A stretch of DNA of 64,000 nucleotides. Origin: Lactobacillus rodentium. Lineage in GTDB: Bacteria; Bacillota; Bacilli; Lactobacillales; Lactobacillaceae. Numbering within the stretch: position 1 is the stretch's first letter; each line of letters starts with the position of its first letter. Position numbers and translations under genes: made by a program. The stretch covers positions 1 to 64,000 of the forward strand of contig NZ_BFBY01000001.1 in assembly GCF_003423665.1 (NCBI RefSeq), written 5' to 3'. The notes beneath the pieces are model-generated. The model had not been told where the DNA came from and did no database searches. It saw only the letters and a list, made by a program, of their open reading frames with translations. This document shows, in pieces, positions 60,399 through 64,000 of this stretch.

Positions 60399-60420
60399 AA
60401 TAATAACGAGCGTTATTATT
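60399..60420 (+). promoter_or_regulatory. Perfect inverted repeat before adhesin 2
   Basis: AATAATAACG-AG-CGTTATTATT is a perfect 10-bp palindrome with a 2-nt spacer, about 60 bp before the start codon, followed by GTTTTGTTAG. It may be a regulator site or a leader terminator. TTTATAATAC (near 60345-60354) upstream could be the -10 region. Confidence 0.4.
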
Positions 60421-60478
60421 GTTTTGTTAGATAAATAATATATCAAGTGTTCATAATTTGGTGAGGAGAAAAATACTA

Positions 60479-63013
60479 ATGGAGAAAAAAGATAATGAGA
60501 GAATAAATCATTTTTCAATAAGAAAATTAAGTATTGGAGCAGCCTCAGTTTTGTTGTCGACTACTTTATATTTTGGAATTAATATTTCAAATTCCACAGT
60601 TCATGCAGCAGAAGAAACAACAAGTACTTCAACTATTCCCGTAACTGAAAATACAAAGCCTGCAAAAGAAAGCTCATCCATAGCGGCTTCACAATTAGAG
60701 CAAACAACTCAAGATCAAAATAATAAGTCTACTCTAATTCAACAAAAAAATGTTTCTCCTGAAAAAGTAGAAAATAAAGTAAATCAGAATAATACTTCAG
60801 TTAAAAAAGAAGTAACTAAACCAAGTGCCAATATTATTTATGCTGGGTCAACGCAAAATGTTCAAGTAAATGGTTGGTTTAAAGTAGAAGTAAATAGTGG
60901 AACTTTAACTAATATACCTCAAGGTTCTAGTTACCAAATTGCCATTGGCCAAAATTTACCTTTAAACTATAATCGTTTAGATATCAATATTCCTAAATTT
61001 AGTGTGACTAATAATGGTGAAGGTGTTTTTGATGTAACAGCTGATGGAGATTATACTAATGCTAGTTTTGATATCATTGCATCAATGAGTTATAAAGAAC
61101 CAATTTCAGCAAATAAAACAATTACTTTGCCTGTAACTATTACTCATAATGGACAAACCACTAACTTAGATACTCAAGTTAATATAACTCCAGAACCTAA
61201 AAAGACAGAAAGTGAAGCTCATCCTTTAATTTATTACAAGTGTTTTGGTTTAAACCCTCAAACTAAGCGAATTTCTTGGGGAGTATATGTAAACTACAAC
61301 GAAGAAGAACTTAAAGATGTTGATGTTAGCGCTATATTTAATGGAGACCAACAATTAGTAAAGGATAGTATTGCAGTTTATGCACCAACTCAAGATGAAC
61401 TTGGTGATGGAATCAATACTGAAAAGTATCCAGATAATACATATAATTATGATTTATCTGCTCAAATGCAAAAAGAATCTACTCCAACTAGCGTTAAGCT
61501 ACAACAAGCTGGTCCCTTTGTTGTAGATGGGAAGAATTATTCTAAGCAACCTTTGTATATTTATTTCCAAACTCAATTACCAAGTAGTGCAAATGTTTCA
61601 TCAGGTGAAGGTTTAAGTAAATATTCGAGTGTATTAAATTTGAAGGCATCAGGGATTGCAGTTCATACACCTCCTACTAGTCCTGCTTCTTCAGGTAATG
61701 GCGGTCAAGCTGATGGAGAAAATATCCCTGTAGCTGTTAGTGAAACTAGAACTATTAACGAAACCATTAATTATCTTTATGAAGGCACAAACAAGACGGC
61801 TGCTCCACAATATAAAGCAGTACCAATAACTTTTACGCGCACTGGTGAAAAGAATGTTGTAACTGGTAAGGTAACTTGGGGTAAATGGAATGCAGATGAA
61901 AGCTTTAAATCAGTGACCTCACCAACTATCAAAGGATATACGGCAGATAAAAAAGTTATCACTAGCCAAAATGTAAATCCAGACAGTAAAGATTTAGTAT
62001 TTGATGTGTATTACACTAAAAATGCTCCAACTAAAGTTAGTGAAACTAGAACCATTAATGAAACCATTAATTATCTTTATGAAGGCACAAACAAGACAGT
62101 CGCTCCACAATATAAGGCAGTACCAATAACTTTTACGCGCACTGGTGAAAAAGATGCAGTAACTGATAAAGTAACTTGGGGTAAATGGAATGCAGATGAA
62201 AGCTTTAAGGCCGTAACCTCACCAACTATCAAAGGATATACGGCAGATAAAAAAGTTATCACTAGTCAAAGTGTAAATCCAGACAGTAAAGATTTAGTAT
62301 TTAACGTATATTACTCAAAAAATGAACAAACTAGTGGTACAGTTTTGCTTCAAGATGATGATGTAATTAATGAAACAATTAAGTACATTTATGCTGATTC
62401 GGGTCTACAAGCAGCTCCAACTTATAAGAATGTTATCGGCTTTACTAGAGAAGGAATAAGTAATGGTAAAACTACTATCTGGAAGACTTGGAATCCAGAA
62501 AATGGAACTTTTGAAGCAGTAACTTCACCTAATATTGCAGGATATACTGTAAGCAAAAAGGTAGTTAATGCGATGACAGTAAAACCTGGAGATAAGGATA
62601 TTGAAATAACTATTTATTACACCCCAATTCCATCTCCAACCCCAACTCCGGACTCAACTCCTGTTCCTGATCCAGATCCAACTCCACAACCTCATCCTCA
62701 ACCAACTCCAACCCCAACTCCTAGTCCTAATCCAGACCCAACAACCCCCGATGTACCGCAACCACATGCAGCAATCACTTCAGAAGAAAATACTAGGGTA
62801 ATAGTTAACCACCCTAATAAGAGTCAGGTGATTGCAAGCGCAACTGGTCATTCTGATAAAAAAGATATAACTACTCAAGTTCAAGGCCAGAAAAAAGAAA
62901 CTTTACCACAAACTGGTAGTCAAAGAAATGAACTGGGATTAATAGGTTTAGGGATTAGTTTGGTTGCTACAATGCTTTCTTTAGTTGGTTTTAATGAGAA
63001 GAAAGAACATTAA
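60479..63013 (+). CDS. YSIRK-type cell-wall adhesin with tandem repeats (LPQTG)
   Basis: The 844-residue protein has a YSIRK signal peptide (FSIRKLSIGAASVLL), a Ser/Thr/Gln-rich segment and an N-terminal beta-rich region related to the preceding protein (about 118-400). Three mucin-binding-like repeats follow: two nearly identical 100-residue units and one diverged unit with INETIKYIYADSG. Then come a Pro/Thr/Asp wall-spanning region (TPTPDSTPVPDPDPTP) and the anchor LPQTG, a hydrophobic segment and NEKKEH. The ATG at 60479 is chosen; a GTG 21 bp earlier is part of the GGTGAGGAG binding site. Confidence 0.9.
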   Translation: MEKKDNERINHFSIRKLSIGAASVLLSTTLYFGINISNSTVHAAEETTSTSTIPVTENTKPAKESSSIAASQLEQTTQDQNNKSTLIQQKNVSPEKVENKVNQNNTSVKKEVTKPSANIIYAGSTQNVQVNGWFKVEVNSGTLTNIPQGSSYQIAIGQNLPLNYNRLDINIPKFSVTNNGEGVFDVTADGDYTNASFDIIASMSYKEPISANKTITLPVTITHNGQTTNLDTQVNITPEPKKTESEAHPLIYYKCFGLNPQTKRISWGVYVNYNEEELKDVDVSAIFNGDQQLVKDSIAVYAPTQDELGDGINTEKYPDNTYNYDLSAQMQKESTPTSVKLQQAGPFVVDGKNYSKQPLYIYFQTQLPSSANVSSGEGLSKYSSVLNLKASGIAVHTPPTSPASSGNGGQADGENIPVAVSETRTINETINYLYEGTNKTAAPQYKAVPITFTRTGEKNVVTGKVTWGKWNADESFKSVTSPTIKGYTADKKVITSQNVNPDSKDLVFDVYYTKNAPTKVSETRTINETINYLYEGTNKTVAPQYKAVPITFTRTGEKDAVTDKVTWGKWNADESFKAVTSPTIKGYTADKKVITSQSVNPDSKDLVFNVYYSKNEQTSGTVLLQDDDVINETIKYIYADSGLQAAPTYKNVIGFTREGISNGKTTIWKTWNPENGTFEAVTSPNIAGYTVSKKVVNAMTVKPGDKDIEITIYYTPIPSPTPTPDSTPVPDPDPTPQPHPQPTPTPTPSPNPDPTTPDVPQPHAAITSEENTRVIVNHPNKSQVIASATGHSDKKDITTQVQGQKKETLPQTGSQRNELGLIGLGISLVATMLSLVGFNEKKEH
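61736..62335 (+). repeat. Two tandem 300-bp repeats in adhesin 2
   Basis: Units 61736-62035 and 62036-62335 are offset by exactly 300 bp and differ at few positions, for example AGAACTATTAACG versus AGAACCATTAATG near their starts. Each encodes one 100-residue repeat beginning SETRTINETINYLYEGTNK. Confidence 0.92.
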
Positions 63014-63016
63014 TAT

Positions 63017-63046
63017 AAAAACGAGTTTTGTTAAACTCGTTTTTTC
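63017..63046. terminator. Bidirectional terminator
   Basis: AAAAACGAGTTT/AAACTCGTTTTT with a 4-nt loop lies between adhesin 2 and mscL. Confidence 0.88.
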
Positions 63047-63050
63047 TTTT

Positions 63051-63422
63051 CTATTTATTTTTTTGTTCAGCCAGAAGATCTCTAATTTCTTTTAGATAAA
63101 TTTCTTCTTGTGATGGGCCAGTTTCTTTTGGCCTCATTGGGATAACTTTAGTTACAGCCTTCATTAAGAGGAAAACAACAAAAGCAATAATAATAAAATT
63201 GATTATAGCGTTAATAAAACTACCGTATTTAAAAGTTGCATCGCCAACTTTAAATACTAAATCAGATAAATCTATTTTACCAATGAAGATACCAATCAAG
63301 GGATTAATTAAGTTTGTTACCAAAGAATTGACAATTGCGGTGAAAGCACCACCGATGATTACGGCGATAGCTAATCCCATTACATTGCCACGAGAAATAA
63401 AGTCTTTAAACTCTTTTAGCAT
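63051..63422 (-). CDS. mscL: Large-conductance mechanosensitive channel MscL
   Basis: The 123-residue protein matches MscL: MLKEFKDFISRGNVMGLAIAVIIGGAFTAIV with the first pore helix (about 14-40), a second helix (about 65-90) and the C-terminal cytoplasmic helix EEIYLKEIRDLLAEQ. It opens on membrane tension during osmotic downshock. AAGGAG precedes the ATG. It is monocistronic. Confidence 0.96.
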   Translation of the reverse strand: MLKEFKDFISRGNVMGLAIAVIIGGAFTAIVNSLVTNLINPLIGIFIGKIDLSDLVFKVGDATFKYGSFINAIINFIIIAFVVFLLMKAVTKVIPMRPKETGPSQEEIYLKEIRDLLAEQKNK

Positions 63423-63557
63423 ATTTTTACTCCTTTTGTACTTATTTAATTATAGTTTATAGATAAATTGTATATAAATTATGAAGATTATTGAAATTTT
63501 TTTAGAACTTAATTCCCGTTATAATAACCCTTAAAATTTTTCTATAAATGTCAATCC

Positions 63558-63627
63558 TTGTTTTTAAAATTTTATACTCATATACTAGATATCGATGCGT
63601 AATGCGGACAAGGTACGATATATAGTA
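63558..63627 (+). promoter_or_regulatory. pnuC promoter overlapped by a palindrome
   Basis: TTGTTT (63558-63563) and TATACT (63581-63586) are 17 bp apart. A near-perfect 12-bp inverted repeat, TACTAGATATCG (63583-63594) and CGATATATAGTA (63616-63627), overlaps the -10 and start region. Its inner 21 bp contain GATGCGTAATGCGGAC. It may be a repressor operator for NAD-precursor control or an RNA leader structure. Confidence 0.45.
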
Positions 63628-63663
63628 TTATATTGTAACCTAATTAAGAAAAGGAGATAGAAT

Positions 63664-64000
63664 ATGCAGGAATCGACATCACTCAATGGTTCAGTTTCAA
63701 CCAAAAAAGAAAATTATTTTGTATGGTTATTTAACCAATTAAAAGGATGGCCAATTCAAAACTACATGTTGTGGTTTTTTGCTTTTGGTTTCCAATTAGC
63801 TTTATTAATTGAAAGTAAAATTACTGTTTTAAGTTTAATTACTTTTATCGGAACTTTATTAGGGACACTTTGTGTTTTAGCTATTAATGCTACTAAGGCA
63901 ATCAATGGTTGGCTCGGTTTGGTGTCGGCAGCATGTTTTATCTATGCTGGTTTAGCAGCTAAGAATTACTTATCAATTTTTGAACAAGTTGCTTATATTC
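63664..64000 (+). CDS. pnuC: PnuC-family nicotinamide riboside transporter, 5' part
   Basis: The reading frame starts at ATG 63664 after AAGGAGATAGAAT and runs off the window after 112 complete codons. The visible part has a polar start of about 30 residues, at least three hydrophobic helices and segments INATKAINGWLG and YAGLAAKNYLSIFEQVAY typical of PnuC proteins. It would import nicotinamide riboside or a related NAD precursor by facilitated diffusion. The C-terminal half is not in the window. Confidence 0.85.
   Translation, partial: MQESTSLNGSVSTKKENYFVWLFNQLKGWPIQNYMLWFFAFGFQLALLIESKITVLSLITFIGTLLGTLCVLAINATKAINGWLGLVSAACFIYAGLAAKNYLSIFEQVAYI

Noticed and set aside
61777..62262. Two antisense 61-codon frames
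   Set aside because: They are mirror frames of the duplicated adhesin repeats without ribosome binding sites.
63199..63462. 87-codon frame opposite mscL
   Set aside because: It is an antisense shadow of the conserved MscL gene.

Overview
The window is a low-GC Firmicutes chromosome segment and looks like the Lactobacillus johnsonii/gasseri group. The evidence is AT-rich sequence, frequent TTG/GTG starts with strong GGAG-type ribosome binding sites, YSIRK/LPxTG surface proteins, a lysine-type MurE next to an aspartate racemase (Lys-D-Asp peptidoglycan), a fructose PTS operon and lactobacillus-type families such as DUF1129, DUF2187 and DUF4811. There are no tRNA or rRNA genes, insertion sequences, prophage or CRISPR array. 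Coding density is high and no gene-free stretch exceeds 300 bases.

Region by region. 0-6.5 kb is the origin-proximal block cvpA(-), rsmG, noc, parA, parB, DUF951, ychF, DUF1129. 6.5-10.2 kb is a heterodimeric ABC exporter with complementary degenerate NBDs. 10.3-14.5 kb holds an OmpR/HisKA two-component system, then murE and aspartate racemase. 14.6-18.4 kb is the fruR-fruK-fruA operon. 18.5-23.6 kb has a Cof-type phosphatase, a metal-ion ABC transporter and pepF(-). 23.7-27.9 kb has an LCP cell-wall ligase and a thiol-redox group: thioredoxin-like protein, ArsR-rhodanese regulator, trxB, DsbA/FrnE-like protein and a 45-residue CxxxxC protein. 28-32 kb has a secreted DPBB/3D-like protein, an ABC-F protein, a split ThrE-type exporter and a candidate structured RNA gene. 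32.2-37.6 kb has a hypothetical gene, a two-gene nrdI/nrdF-like operon, an O-antigen-ligase-like protein, DUF2187 and a guanylate-kinase homologue. 37.7-44.2 kb has two secreted wall enzymes (NlpC/P60, L,D-transpeptidase), hflX, a TcaA-like zinc-ribbon protein and an APC transporter. 44.4-50.8 kb has a Bce-type ABC transporter, a phosphoglycerate-mutase-like phosphatase, duplicated NTF2-like genes, exoA and a matrixin protease. 50.9-58.1 kb has helD, a MerR/MFS/DUF4811 unit, an SGNH hydrolase, coaA and efp. 58.3-64 kb has two paralogous adhesins, mscL(-) and the 5' part of pnuC.

The most unusual item is the operon at 32.7-34.2 kb. Its NrdF-like protein keeps the ribonucleotide reductase R2 fold signature and the radical-tyrosine position, but five of the six metal-ligand positions are substituted (Asp to Ser68, His to Asn102, Glu to Asn159, Glu to Thr193, His to Ser196). 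It also lacks the C-terminal NrdE-binding tail, is paired with a NrdI-like flavodoxin whose FMN loop is altered, and has no nrdE or nrdH beside it. This suggests a repurposed or metal-free system rather than a normal class Ib reductase. Secondary leads are the structured RNA at 31950-32122, the ArsR-rhodanese regulator with the same inverted repeat in front of its own operon and of trxB, and a palindrome over the pnuC promoter.
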